Source of the DNA: Clostridia bacterium
GTDB taxonomy: Bacteria; Bacillota; Clostridia; Christensenellales; Aristaeellaceae
Length of the DNA: 16,225 bases
Reading direction: 5' to 3'
NCBI GenBank assembly: GCA_017458865.1
Contig: JAFSZW010000188.1
Location: 1 to 16,225, forward strand
How positions within the stretch are numbered: the stretch's first letter is position 1; each line of letters begins with the position of its first letter. Both the position numbers and the translations under genes were made by a program. Positions 6,319 through 14,429 of the stretch are shown here, piece by piece. The notes below the pieces were generated by a model. It made no database searches and was not told the origin of the DNA. It saw only the letters and a program-made list of their open reading frames with translations.

Positions 6319-7293
6319 ATGCTGAAAATTGATCATTTGTCCGCCTCCTATAAGACTATCGACGGCAATATTCATGTTGTCAAGGACGTCAACTTTGAGA
6401 TCTTTGATAATGAGGTATTCGGTATTGCAGGCGAATCCGGATGCGGAAAGTCTACTCTGCTAAAGACCCTTTATGACATTGTCGAGTTCCCGCTTGAGAT
6501 CGATAAAGGCCGCGTCATTTTGAGCGGCACCAAGAACGGGAAACCGTTCTCCTATGAATCCGGCCAGATCCGCAAGAGCTGGTGGAACAACATCTCCTAT
6601 GTGCCTCAGGCGGCACAGAGCGTTCTGAACCCGATCGTACGGCTTAAGGACCAGTTCCTCGATTCCATCCCGGACGAGGACAAGAAGAACGAAAAGCCGG
6701 CTGAGACCCTCGCACGCGTTGCGAAGTATCTCGAAGAGCTTGGCCTTTCGCCGGATGTTCTCGAGGCATTCCCGTTCCAGCTCTCCGGTGGTATGCGTCA
6801 GCGTGCCATTATTGCTCTGGCAACCTTCATGTCCCCGAACGTCGTTCTGGCAGATGAACCGACCACCGCACTTGACGTTGTTGTGCAGCGCGGCATTCTG
6901 ATGATGCTCATGCGCCTGCAGCAGCAGTTCAAGAACACGCTGGTCATCGTCAGCCATGACATGGGCGTGCATTACCAGATTACCAACCGCATGGGCATCA
7001 TGTACTCAGGCAGCTTTGTTGAGCTGGGCAAGACCGAGGACATCTTTGAGGACCCGATCCATCCCTACACGAAGATGCTGATTGGCGCCCTCCCGCGCGT
7101 TGGCGATAAGAGCCAGATGGTCGGTATCCCAGGCCGTCCGCCGGCACTCAAGAACCCGCCGCCAGGATGTCGGTTTGCTGCCCGCTGCCCGATGGCAACG
7201 GACAAGTGCCGCCAGGATCCGGCGCCGGAGTTCCGTGAGATCAAGCCAGGCCGCTATGCAGCCTGCCACTATCTGGAACCGGAGGTGAAGTGA
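6319..7293 (+). CDS. ABC transporter ATP-binding protein, DppD/OppD type
   Basis: A 324-residue cytoplasmic ATPase. Walker A GESGCGKST is at 38-46, the Q-loop region VPQAAQ at ~95-100, the signature LSGGMRQRA at 155-163, Walker B VVLADEP with catalytic Glu180 at 175-181, and the switch His213 in VSHD. All catalytic residues are present. The C-terminal oligopeptide-transporter domain carries Cys284, Cys290, Cys297 and Cys316; in a characterised bacterial DppD an equivalent Cys set holds a [4Fe-4S] cluster, so a cluster is plausible here. The start codon lies two bases after the preceding stop with a GAGGT site inside that gene. It pairs with the next ATPase to form the heterodimeric motor. Confidence 0.94.
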   Translation: MLKIDHLSASYKTIDGNIHVVKDVNFEIFDNEVFGIAGESGCGKSTLLKTLYDIVEFPLEIDKGRVILSGTKNGKPFSYESGQIRKSWWNNISYVPQAAQSVLNPIVRLKDQFLDSIPDEDKKNEKPAETLARVAKYLEELGLSPDVLEAFPFQLSGGMRQRAIIALATFMSPNVVLADEPTTALDVVVQRGILMMLMRLQQQFKNTLVIVSHDMGVHYQITNRMGIMYSGSFVELGKTEDIFEDPIHPYTKMLIGALPRVGDKSQMVGIPGRPPALKNPPPGCRFAARCPMATDKCRQDPAPEFREIKPGRYAACHYLEPEVK

Positions 7294-7294
7294 T

Positions 7295-8275
7295 ATGGCA
7301 GACAAGTTGCTTGAAGTCAAGAATGTCAGCAAGATTTTCAGAATCGGCGGCATGCTGAGCCGGAAGAAGATCGTTGCGGTTGACAATGTCTCCCTGAGCA
7401 TTGATGCCGGCAAGCCTGTCATTCTCTCCATCGTCGGTGAGTCCGGATGCGGCAAGTCCACGCTTTGTAAGATGATTCTTCGTCTGCATGATCCGGATGA
7501 GGGATCCATTACGCTGCTGGGACATGACTATTCGGACAAAAAGTCCTATGATCCCAACCAGTTCAAGCTGGATGTTCTGCCGATCTTCCAGAACCCCTAT
7601 GAGACATTCTCCATGCGCAAGACCGTTGACAGCTATCTGTACAACACAGCGCTCCGCCTTGGCATCAGCAAGACGAAGAGCGAGGCGGACAAGCTGATTG
7701 ACGAGACACTGCACAATGTCGGTATGTCTCTGCAGGTGGTTAAGGGCAAGTACATGACGCAGTTCTCCGGCGGCGAGCTGCAGCGTATCTCCATCGCCCG
7801 CGCACTGATCACGCGGCCAAAGCTGATCATCGCGGATGAGCCGGTTGCCGCCATTGACGCGTCCATGAAGATGAACATCGTCAACCTCTTCAAGGACCTC
7901 AAGGAGCAGTATCAGGTATCTTTCATCTACATCACCCACGACCTCTCCACAGCCTACTACGTATCCGATTACATCGCGACGCTTTACCGCGGCGGCCTGA
8001 TCGAGTACGGACCGGCCAAGGAGCTCATGGACAGCCCGGCACATCCGTATACGGAGCTGCTGATGAATGCTGTCCCGCGTGTCGGTGACAAATGGAAGGA
8101 CAACATGGTCATGCCTGACATGGAGGACAAGGAGTACTCCATTACGTACTGCAAGTTTGCACCGCGCTGTCCGTACGCAACAGACGAATGCCGCAAGTCC
8201 CGCCCGAGTATGGTCGATCTGGGCCAGGAACGTCAGGTTCTTTGCTATCATTCGCTTGTGCAGCCGCAGAAATAA
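7295..8275 (+). CDS. ABC transporter ATP-binding protein, DppF/OppF type
   Basis: A 326-residue second ATPase. Walker A GESGCGKST is at 48-56, the signature FSGGELQR at 157-164 (Phe instead of Leu), Walker B LIIADEP with Glu182 at 177-183, and the switch His215 in THDLS. The C-terminal tail has Cys286, Cys292, Cys299 and Cys317, spaced much as in the partner, so both subunits may carry a metal centre. GGAGGTG (7281-7287) overlaps the end of the upstream gene, and the ATG follows its stop by one base. It is the last gene of the importer operon, followed eight bases later by a terminator. Function firm; substrate not determined by this subunit. Confidence 0.94.
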   Translation: MADKLLEVKNVSKIFRIGGMLSRKKIVAVDNVSLSIDAGKPVILSIVGESGCGKSTLCKMILRLHDPDEGSITLLGHDYSDKKSYDPNQFKLDVLPIFQNPYETFSMRKTVDSYLYNTALRLGISKTKSEADKLIDETLHNVGMSLQVVKGKYMTQFSGGELQRISIARALITRPKLIIADEPVAAIDASMKMNIVNLFKDLKEQYQVSFIYITHDLSTAYYVSDYIATLYRGGLIEYGPAKELMDSPAHPYTELLMNAVPRVGDKWKDNMVMPDMEDKEYSITYCKFAPRCPYATDECRKSRPSMVDLGQERQVLCYHSLVQPQK

Positions 8276-8282
8276 ACTATTT

Positions 8283-8307
8283 GAGCCGGGAATTTCCCGG
8301 CTCTTTT
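8283..8307 (+). terminator. Rho-independent terminator of the transporter operon
   Basis: GAGCCGGGA (8283-8291) and TCCCGGCTC (8295-8303) form a perfect 9-bp stem with a three-base loop, followed by TTTT and CATTT. It begins eight bases after the last ATPase stop codon. Confidence 0.85.
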
Positions 8308-8360
8308 CATTTCGAAATGGAATGCGTGGACATCTGTGTGAAAAAAACTTCGAGAGTCTA

Positions 8361-8389
8361 TTGCTCACCACGCCTTAATTGTGTAAACT
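8361..8389 (+). promoter_or_regulatory. Possible promoter of the DUF218 gene
   Basis: TTGCTC (8361-8366) and TAAACT (8384-8389) are spaced by 17 bp. This is the best match found between the terminator and the GTG at 8512. It would give a leader of about 115 bases. Confidence 0.4.
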
Positions 8390-8511
8390 GTCGGTATCAG
8401 ATTGCCGGACAGAGGCAAAAAAAATGAGCAGATAGATGCCATGGTCGGCGTCAGACGGAGCGGGCGGGATTCGCGGCGAAATGCCGTGAGGATACAGATA
8501 CGGAGGGAACG

Positions 8512-9963
8512 GTGTTCAGAAGAGCTGCAAAACAGATCGCGGTATGTGCGATAGGGCTGATTATCCTCTGTGCCATCTGCCGGCATTTGCTGGTCCGCCA
8601 GTATACCGTTTATGTGCCGCTGCCTGAGTCGGTCCAGAATGATCCAGGGAATCCGCCCCGCATAGACATGGGGCAGCCGGGCGTTGCTCACATGGGGGAA
8701 ATGACAGTGCACGACGGGTATCTCAGTGTACCCGTGTTTCCGGATGCACCGGGCGAAACCCAGATTCGGGTCTATGATGAGAATGGGAAAGTCGTCATAG
8801 ACCATCCGCTGCGGGTCAATCACCTGCACACGGTCTATGATCCCCAGACGAACGGGTACTCCGGCGAGACTATTGCACTCATTGGCGTGACTGTTTTCTG
8901 GCTGACGGTGAGCGCGATCGCCCTCTGGCATTACCGTCTGGCCAGAGGGCCGGCATATTACGCCTATTCCACTATTTATTTCGCCGGATTTGCGCTTTAT
9001 GCGCTGGTGACCGGGATGGTTATGCTGGAGGTAACGGTCCGGCATATCGCAGATCCTGCACACTTCAGCATGCTTTCAGGCTATTCTGCCATCAACAGCG
9101 CAAGTATGCGGTTCATGATGATCACGATGCCGGTGATTGTCCTGTTTGCAGGCGTCATGGCGTTCAGCAATCTCGAGCTGCTCAGGCGTGAGGGCATCCG
9201 GCCCCAGAACATGCTCGGCCTGATGGTGAGCATTCTGCTGCTGGGCGGCGAGGCGCTGGGGTTTTACCTGTTCTCGCAGCACACAGATGCGCCGGGATGG
9301 CAGGGCAATGTGCGCGATGCACTGCATAATACGTATGCCTCTGTATTCGCCTACTTTGAGTGCATGCTGGCAGGCTCCGCTGTCTGCAGTGTAAAGGCAG
9401 CCAGATATCAGCCGACGCCGGATAAGGATTTCATTGTCATCCTGGGCTGCTGGTTCCGCAGGGACGGAACGTTGCCGCCGCTGTTGCGCGGCAGAGTCGA
9501 CAGGGCGATTTCATTCTGGCATAAACAGAAGGCGGAGACGGGGAAAGAGGCAGTGTTCATCCCGTCCGGCGGACAGGGCGAGGATGAGCCCATGCCGGAG
9601 GCTGAGGCCATGTCCAGGTATCTGGTCTCCCAGAGGATTCCAAGTTCCCGCATTCTGCTTGAAGACCGGTCCGTGAATACGTATCAGAACATGGCTTTTT
9701 CGAAGAAGATCATTGACGGGATAAAGCCGGACGGCAAGACGGTGTTTGCGACGACCAATTACCATGTGTTCCGCAGCGGCATCTGGGCAGCCCAGGCGGG
9801 ACTTCCCGCTGAGGGCATCGGCGGCAGGACCAGTTGGTGGTTCTGGCCAAATGCGTTCATGCGGGAGTGCGCCGGTCTTATGCTGAAACGCTGGAAGCAG
9901 GAACTGCTGCTCCTGGCGCTCACGCTCATCTTCTTTGGCATGCTTTCCGTGGTGCTCGGATAG
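8512..9963 (+). CDS. Multi-pass membrane protein with C-terminal DUF218 (YdcF/ElyC/SanA-like) domain
   Basis: A 483-residue protein. Membrane segments are predicted at ~9-28, 119-139, 151-175, 202-220, 234-254, 272-294 and 463-482. Residues ~30-115 between the first two look like a soluble beta-rich segment. The DUF218 domain occupies ~305-445 with its hallmark motifs: ILGCWFRRDGTLPPLLRGRV, SGGQGEDEPMPEAEAMSRYL, a SVNTYQNM region and TTNYHVFRSG. DUF218 proteins such as ElyC and SanA affect envelope integrity and peptidoglycan or lipid-carrier metabolism; the biochemical reaction is unsettled. The start is GTG at 8512 with GGAGG five bases before it. It ends 102 bp before the GH31 gene, and a functional link to the sugar genes is unproven. 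Confidence 0.85.
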   Translation: MFRRAAKQIAVCAIGLIILCAICRHLLVRQYTVYVPLPESVQNDPGNPPRIDMGQPGVAHMGEMTVHDGYLSVPVFPDAPGETQIRVYDENGKVVIDHPLRVNHLHTVYDPQTNGYSGETIALIGVTVFWLTVSAIALWHYRLARGPAYYAYSTIYFAGFALYALVTGMVMLEVTVRHIADPAHFSMLSGYSAINSASMRFMMITMPVIVLFAGVMAFSNLELLRREGIRPQNMLGLMVSILLLGGEALGFYLFSQHTDAPGWQGNVRDALHNTYASVFAYFECMLAGSAVCSVKAARYQPTPDKDFIVILGCWFRRDGTLPPLLRGRVDRAISFWHKQKAETGKEAVFIPSGGQGEDEPMPEAEAMSRYLVSQRIPSSRILLEDRSVNTYQNMAFSKKIIDGIKPDGKTVFATTNYHVFRSGIWAAQAGLPAEGIGGRTSWWFWPNAFMRECAGLMLKRWKQELLLLALTLIFFGMLSVVLG

Positions 9964-9972
9964 TGAATCTGC

Positions 9973-10008
9973 CAGGTTTCATTTGACAGATGGTGCAGGT
10001 GAAACCTG
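9973..10008. promoter_or_regulatory. Inverted repeat around a TTGACA box before GH31
   Basis: CAGGTTTCA (9973-9981) and TGAAACCTG (10000-10008) are perfect 9-bp inverted copies 18 bp apart. A consensus TTGACA lies between them at 9983-9988, though no good -10 follows at 16-18 bp. It may be an operator over a weak promoter, or a hairpin closing the upstream transcript. It is unrelated in sequence to the repeat at 2365-2396. Confidence 0.45.
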
Positions 10009-10065
10009 TTCAATCATTCTTATGGAAATGTCGGATACAACTGTGACTGATTAAGGAGGGACCCC

Positions 10066-12438
10066 ATGTTTACCGACTACTGGACACTGAATCCCACACC
10101 GGATGCGGGTGCTGTGATTACCGGGCAGGGATATCGGATTACGATGCTCACGAACCGGCTGATCCGCTTTGAGTATGAACCGGAAAACCGGTTCCTGGAC
10201 GGTGCGACTAAGCTGGCCATTAATCGTCATTTTCCGGTGCCTGAGTATACGTGCACGGAGAAGGACGATGCGCTGATCATTGAAACGGATTCAGTACGTA
10301 TCCGCTATGACCGCAGGCCTTTCTCCGCCACCGGCCTGACCGCCTCATTCAAGGGGCGGATGCTCAACCATGGTGCGATCTGGGTGTATGGTCAGAGTGT
10401 GCGCAATCTCGGCGGAACCGCCAGAACGCTTGACAGGGCAAATGGGGAGATCCCGCTTGAGGAGGGCATCATGTCCCTTGAGGGATTTGCGACCCTTGAT
10501 GACAGCCAAAGCATGCTGCTTGATGAACAGGGAAACCTGCAGCCGGCGATGGATCACGGCATTGACCTGTATCTCTTTGCCTACGGTTGGAACTTCAAGG
10601 ATGCGCTGCGTGATTTCTACAGGCTCTCCGGTGCCATGCCGATGATTCCAAGGTATGCGCTGGGCAACTGGTGGAGCCGGTACTATCCGTATACTGAGGA
10701 GAGCTACCGCACCCTGATTGAACGCTTCCGGGATGAGGCGGTCCCGCTGTCGGTATCCGTTCTGGATATGGACTGGCATCTGACGGAAATTGATCCCAAA
10801 TACGGCGCAGGCTGGACAGGATATACCTGGAACCGCGAGTACTTTCCGGATCCCGAGGGATTCCTCGCTTGGCTGCATGAACAGCATCTGCATGTGACGC
10901 TGAATGAACATCCGGCGGACGGCGTGCGGGCATATGAGGAGATCTATCCGGCGCTGGCGGAGGCGATGGGCATTGACCCAGCCTCAGGTGAACCGGTTGA
11001 GTTCGATGCATCAGATGCTCATTTCCTGGAGACCTTTGAACGTTTTGTGCTGGATACCTTCAGGAAAACCGGCGTCGATTTCTGGTGGCTGGACTGGCAG
11101 CAGCGCGGCGGCAGCTCCGTAGCCGGTGTGGATCCGCTGTTTGTGCTCAACCACACCCGCTGGCTGTATGAGAACAGCCACGGGGAACGCAGCATGACAT
11201 TCTCTCGGTATGGTGGTCCCGGCAGCCACAGATATCCGGTTGGATTCTCAGGCGATACGTGGATTACCTGGGAAAGCCTCCAGTTCCAGCCATACTTTAC
11301 AGCGACAGCTGCGAATATCGGGTATGGCTGGTGGAGCCACGACATCGGCGGACATATGCTTGGCATCCGGGATGAGTCTCTGACTGTACGCTGGGTCCAG
11401 TTCGGTGTCTTCTCACCAATCATGCGTCTACATGCCTCCCTGAACGAGTTCCTGCGCAAGGAACCATGGTGCTATTCCATGGAAGGCGAGGCGATCATGA
11501 AGGACTTCCTGCGTCTTCGCCACCGCCTCACGCCGTGGCTGTACGACCAGGCAGTCAGAGTGACGGAAACAGGCTCCGTGATGCTCTATCCGCTGTATTA
11601 CGACTATAAGAGCTTCGATGCGCTCGAATCACAGCGTCAGGCGTACATCTTCGGCGATGAGATGCTGGTTGCCCCGATCCTGACGCCTGAAAGCCAGGAC
11701 ACCAGACTCGGTGCAACCGCGTTCTATATGCCGGAGGGGGAATGGATCGACTTCTTCACCGGCTGGCGCTATCATGGCGGACAGTGTATTCGCGTTTTCA
11801 GGCCGCTTTCCGGCATGCCGGTCTTTGTCCGTCCGGGCACCATCATTCCCATGGATGGCGCGGATGTGCTCAGCAATGGCTGCCCGCTGCCTGAAATGCT
11901 CAGTTTCCGCATCTTTGCCGGCGCGAACGGCAGCCATACACTGATTGAGGACAACGGCCAGTCTCCGGTTTCGCCGCTGTACAGCCGCTGCGAAACAAGA
12001 TGCAGCATTACTGTAACGGCGGATGGCGGCATGAAGGTCATGATTGACGCCCCAAATGGTGCCGCTGATATTCTCCCGGCGAACCGGCAAACGAGGATTG
12101 AACTGGTCGACGTTCCGAACCGTCTGCCGGATGCGTGCAGTTGCCCGGTTTCCGGCAGATACGATTCCATCCGGCGAACGCTCACGCTGATGCTTAATGC
12201 AGCGCCGGGCGAGGCGGTCTCTCTGCAGTGGCATGACCTTTCCTGTCCGGCGCTTGACAAGCGGACGCTGCTGTATGATATGCTGCTCCCTGTCAGGATG
12301 GACAACCAGGTAAAGGAGAAGATCCTCAATCTGAGTCAGTCCCTGCCAACCTCAGAGCAGCGCATTGCCGCGTATTCATGCCTCGATCTGCCTGACGGGC
12401 TTCTTGGCGCACTCATAGAAATGGAGCTGATCGACTGA
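10066..12438 (+). CDS. Glycoside hydrolase family 31 (alpha-glucosidase/alpha-xylosidase type)
   Basis: A 790-residue retaining alpha-glycosidase. The N-terminal beta-sandwich (~1-190) is followed by the (beta/alpha)8 barrel from about LGNWWSRYYPYTEESY. The -1 subsite motif VLDMDWH is present. The nucleophile is Asp343 in FWWLDWQQ; the acid/base is Asp397 in YPVGFSGDTW; WWSHDIGGHM is the conserved later barrel motif. C-terminal beta domains fill ~570-690, and a ~100-residue tail ends in a helical segment. There is no signal peptide, so it acts in the cytoplasm on imported alpha-linked oligosaccharides. The start is supported by AAGGAGGG five bases upstream. The family is certain; the specificity (alpha-glucoside, xyloside or galactoside) cannot be read from the sequence. 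Confidence 0.93.
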   Translation: MFTDYWTLNPTPDAGAVITGQGYRITMLTNRLIRFEYEPENRFLDGATKLAINRHFPVPEYTCTEKDDALIIETDSVRIRYDRRPFSATGLTASFKGRMLNHGAIWVYGQSVRNLGGTARTLDRANGEIPLEEGIMSLEGFATLDDSQSMLLDEQGNLQPAMDHGIDLYLFAYGWNFKDALRDFYRLSGAMPMIPRYALGNWWSRYYPYTEESYRTLIERFRDEAVPLSVSVLDMDWHLTEIDPKYGAGWTGYTWNREYFPDPEGFLAWLHEQHLHVTLNEHPADGVRAYEEIYPALAEAMGIDPASGEPVEFDASDAHFLETFERFVLDTFRKTGVDFWWLDWQQRGGSSVAGVDPLFVLNHTRWLYENSHGERSMTFSRYGGPGSHRYPVGFSGDTWITWESLQFQPYFTATAANIGYGWWSHDIGGHMLGIRDESLTVRWVQFGVFSPIMRLHASLNEFLRKEPWCYSMEGEAIMKDFLRLRHRLTPWLYDQAVRVTETGSVMLYPLYYDYKSFDALESQRQAYIFGDEMLVAPILTPESQDTRLGATAFYMPEGEWIDFFTGWRYHGGQCIRVFRPLSGMPVFVRPGTIIPMDGADVLSNGCPLPEMLSFRIFAGANGSHTLIEDNGQSPVSPLYSRCETRCSITVTADGGMKVMIDAPNGAADILPANRQTRIELVDVPNRLPDACSCPVSGRYDSIRRTLTLMLNAAPGEAVSLQWHDLSCPALDKRTLLYDMLLPVRMDNQVKEKILNLSQSLPTSEQRIAAYSCLDLPDGLLGALIEMELID

Positions 12439-12623
12439 TCCTCGAGATCTGAACAACAGGCAAAATGGGCAAGGATCATGAAGAGTCAACTATACCGCAG
12501 TTCCTGACATGGAGGGTAAGAATGTACCTGATTGTGTACAGGAACTGTCGCCAGATGATTCGAGGATCAATCGCAGATTTTCGCTATTTTGGGGATATAC
12601 TCATTTTTATCACAACTTTGCTT

Positions 12624-12652
12624 TTGACTTATAACTTAAAAAGAGTTGTAAT
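12624..12652 (+). promoter_or_regulatory. Promoter of the winged-helix/AbiE-like pair
   Basis: TTGACT (12624-12629) and TGTAAT (12647-12652) are separated by 17 bp, with an A/T-rich surrounding. Transcription from ~12659 would leave a short leader to the GGAG (12672-12675) and ATG at 12684. Confidence 0.6.
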
Positions 12653-12683
12653 ACAGTTGAAAGTTAATAATGGAGATGATGCG

Positions 12684-13641
12684 ATGGAATACCTGAATCG
12701 GGTTCTTGGAATGCGGGTTGTGTATAGGGACGATGCTATGAATTCCTTGCCCAATTTCATTCATGCGCGCTACAGGATGCAGAGAGTCACACTGGATGGA
12801 AATCCGGCTATATTCGTATATCCGAAAGAGGAACTTGAAGCAGTATCTGCCATTCAAAAGCATCTGGATACGATCGCAAGGACTGGAGATGCGCCTGCTG
12901 TGCTGATTCCGGATCATTTGACATACCGGCAAAAAAGAATATCTCCTTCGTGATCACATTCCGTTTATTGTGGATGGTAAACAGATATATCTACCATTTA
13001 TGGCTCTATACCTTCAGGAACGTGGAGATGCAGAGAAGATTGATATATCAGGCATGCTTCCTTCTGCTCAACTGCTTTTGCTGCTTTACATTTACCAGGG
13101 ATGAGGTGAATTGCTGACCAGGGAAGCATCCAGGAAACTGGGATTCACTGCCACATCTATTTCCAGAGCATCAAGGCAATTACAAGAGATGGGGCTAATT
13201 CAAACAGAGAAACGGGGCGTTCAAAAGGTCATTTGTTCTGAAAGGTCTCCGGAAGAATTGTTTGAAATCGCAAGAGGAAGCATGTGTAATCCTGTGAAGA
13301 GAACAATCTTCATTCCAAAATCAGAAATCAATGAATCACTGCTCATGAGTGGATATTCAGCCTTGTCTGAGTACTCAATGATGAACCCACCATTGGCTGA
13401 GTGTTTTGCAGCAGATTCGGTTGCTGCATGGGATAAGATCGGATCCACCAGGTTGCAAAGCATGGATGACCAATGCGCTGTGGAATTATGGAGATACGAT
13501 CCGAAGAAGCTTTCTACAGGAAACTGTGTGGATCGGCTTTCTCTCGTACTTGCGCTAAGCGAAGACAGGGATGAACGCATACAAGAAGCTGTGGAAGAAA
13601 TACTGGCAGATTTATGGAAGGAGCTAAATGGACGGAGTTGA
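12684..13641 (+). pseudogene. MarR/AbiEi-like winged-helix regulator or antitoxin, two lesions
   Basis: The conceptual protein is about 318 residues. It reads from ATG 12684 (GGAG eight bases upstream) through LNRVLGMRVVYRDDAMNSLP to PDHLTYRQK. There the six-A run at 12931-12936 adds one base and shifts the frame. The new frame (EYLLRDHIPFIVDGKQIYLP and on) continues to TGA 13102-13104, and past that codon in the same frame into GELLTREASRKLGFTATSIS, RASRQLQEMGLIQTEKRG and on to TGA 13639-13641. The RASRQLQEMGL block is a typical winged-helix recognition region. Overlap with a nucleotidyltransferase relic marks it as the regulator/antitoxin half of an AbiE-type pair. Only one indel and one nonsense codon separate it from an intact gene. 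Confidence 0.75.
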
Positions 13642-13871
13642 GCGCTTTAGAGACTGAGACTGGGGATATGATGAGCAGTATGCCATCATTGGTGGAACTG
13701 CATGCGATCTCCTGATGACGGATACCGGTTTGGGTTTCCAAGCTCCCAAAGACATCGATCTTATGCTGATTGTCGAGGCAGTTGATGTGCAGATCGCCTC
13801 TTGCTCCTGGGAATACGTTATCGAAGCGGGATACAAACATTAAAAAAAGCACTGATTTTCCACGCTTCTGA
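13628..13871 (+). pseudogene. Nucleotidyltransferase (AbiEii/MNT-like toxin) N-terminal relic
   Basis: It starts at ATG 13628, overlapping the previous gene by 14 bp. After MDGVERFRD a TGA (13655-13657) interrupts; the frame continues YDEQYAIIGGTACDLLMTDT and KDIDLMLIVEA, stopping at 13841-13843. IIGGTACDLL with KDIDLML is the nucleotidyltransferase signature (GG[T/S] followed by D-h-D metal ligands) seen in AbiEii-type toxins, which modify tRNA with nucleotides. A frame change near 13839 allows a little more (KKSTDFPRF), then homology ends. A full protein would be roughly 280-330 residues, so most of the 3' part is deleted. The signature is clear; the gene is dead. Confidence 0.75.
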
Positions 13872-13901
13872 CTCATTGCCTGATGAACAATTAAATGAAT
13901 C

Positions 13902-13928
13902 AAAAAAGGGCCACAAGGAGTGGCCCTT
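13902..13928 (-). terminator. Terminator-like hairpin reading on the minus strand
   Basis: AAGGGCCAC (13906-13914) and GTGGCCCTT (13920-13928) form a 9-bp stem with a five-base loop. The six A residues at 13902-13907 become a T-tract when read on the minus strand, and no T-tract follows on the plus strand. No minus-strand gene is recognised to its right, so it may be left over from deleted DNA. Confidence 0.6.
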
Positions 13929-13969
13929 AGTGGTCGTTTGAGCAGGGGATGGTGGTCCTTTTTTTGAGT

Positions 13970-14220
13970 GCAGCGGTTCTCACAGATGAAATGAACGATC
14001 TCGGAGTGTCCACGGATGCTGATTGCGGCAATTAGATGGTTACTGGTTGTTCGCTGGCTGAGGGCGGGACACGATCAGAGTACAAGGTCTAAAGATTGTC
14101 GACCAGGCACAGGATACAGCCAGATTATCAGGTCAGAGGGAACACGTTCTAGAAGATGTGGAGTAGGCAGTCACGCCCGGGGTTGTCCACAGCAAACCAA
14201 TGCACACTCTTTTATCGTAA
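13970..14220 (+). pseudogene. Unrecognised degenerate coding remnant
   Basis: Two frames give protein-like text broken by stops. One reads TDEMNDLGVSTDADCGN, a TAG, then MVTGCSLAEGGTRSEYKV and a TAA. Another reads LKIVDQAQDTARLSGQREHV, LEDVE, a TAG, then AVTPGVVH, ending at TAA 14218-14220. The amphipathic character and the near-continuity of the frames suggest a decayed gene, but I do not recognise the family. No start site or promoter was found. Confidence 0.3.
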
Positions 14221-14286
14221 TAGAGTGTTCTCGGAAAGTCCTGAGCCCTTTATTTACGGGCCTCATTTGGGCTCTCCGATTTTTTA
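14204..14286 (+). terminator. Stacked hairpins ending in a T-tract
   Basis: ACACTCT (14204-14210) pairs with AGAGTGT (14222-14228). GAGCCC (14243-14248) pairs with GGGCTC (14269-14274) and is followed a few bases later by six T residues (14280-14286 region). The second hairpin has a long loop, so its strength as a terminator is uncertain. Confidence 0.4.
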
Positions 14287-14294
14287 TTTCCTCA

Positions 14295-14331
14295 ACTTCG
14301 ATGCAATTTTATGCATTCGAAGTCCTTTTTT
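14295..14331 (+). terminator. Terminator upstream of transposase
   Basis: ACTTCGATGCA (14295-14305) pairs with TGCATTCGAAGT (14312-14323) with one bulged base, followed by CCTTTTTTATT. This is a good intrinsic-terminator layout. Together with the hairpins before it, it would block outside transcription from reaching the transposase gene. Confidence 0.6.
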
Positions 14332-14429
14332 ATTCATTCGTTTAGCTGGGTATTTGTTTCCGATTCCATTCCCGATTCTTAACCAGTCAGAAAGAAAGGG
14401 ATTCCCCTCCCAAAATCGGGATTTTCCAG

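Noticed and set aside
2457..8275. Calling the importer a dipeptide/nickel transporter
   Set aside because: Family-5 importers carry many ligands; no peptidase or nickel-related gene is present, and the GH31 nearby favours a sugar, so the substrate is left open.
7241..8371. Minus-strand open frame of 376 codons
   Set aside because: It is antisense to the second ATPase gene, with no domain and no ribosome binding site; a shadow frame. The same holds for the minus frame at 15055-16140 opposite the transposase.
12465..12683. N-terminal extension of the winged-helix gene from ATG 12465
   Set aside because: The promoter and ribosome binding site found at 12624-12675 place the start at 12684; the upstream residues look like translated non-coding DNA.
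13102..13104. In-frame TGA in the winged-helix gene as a sign of recoded UGA
   Set aside because: TGA terminates intact genes here (GH31, both permease-side ATPase genes' neighbour, transposase), and the same gene also has a frameshift, so a nonsense mutation is simpler.
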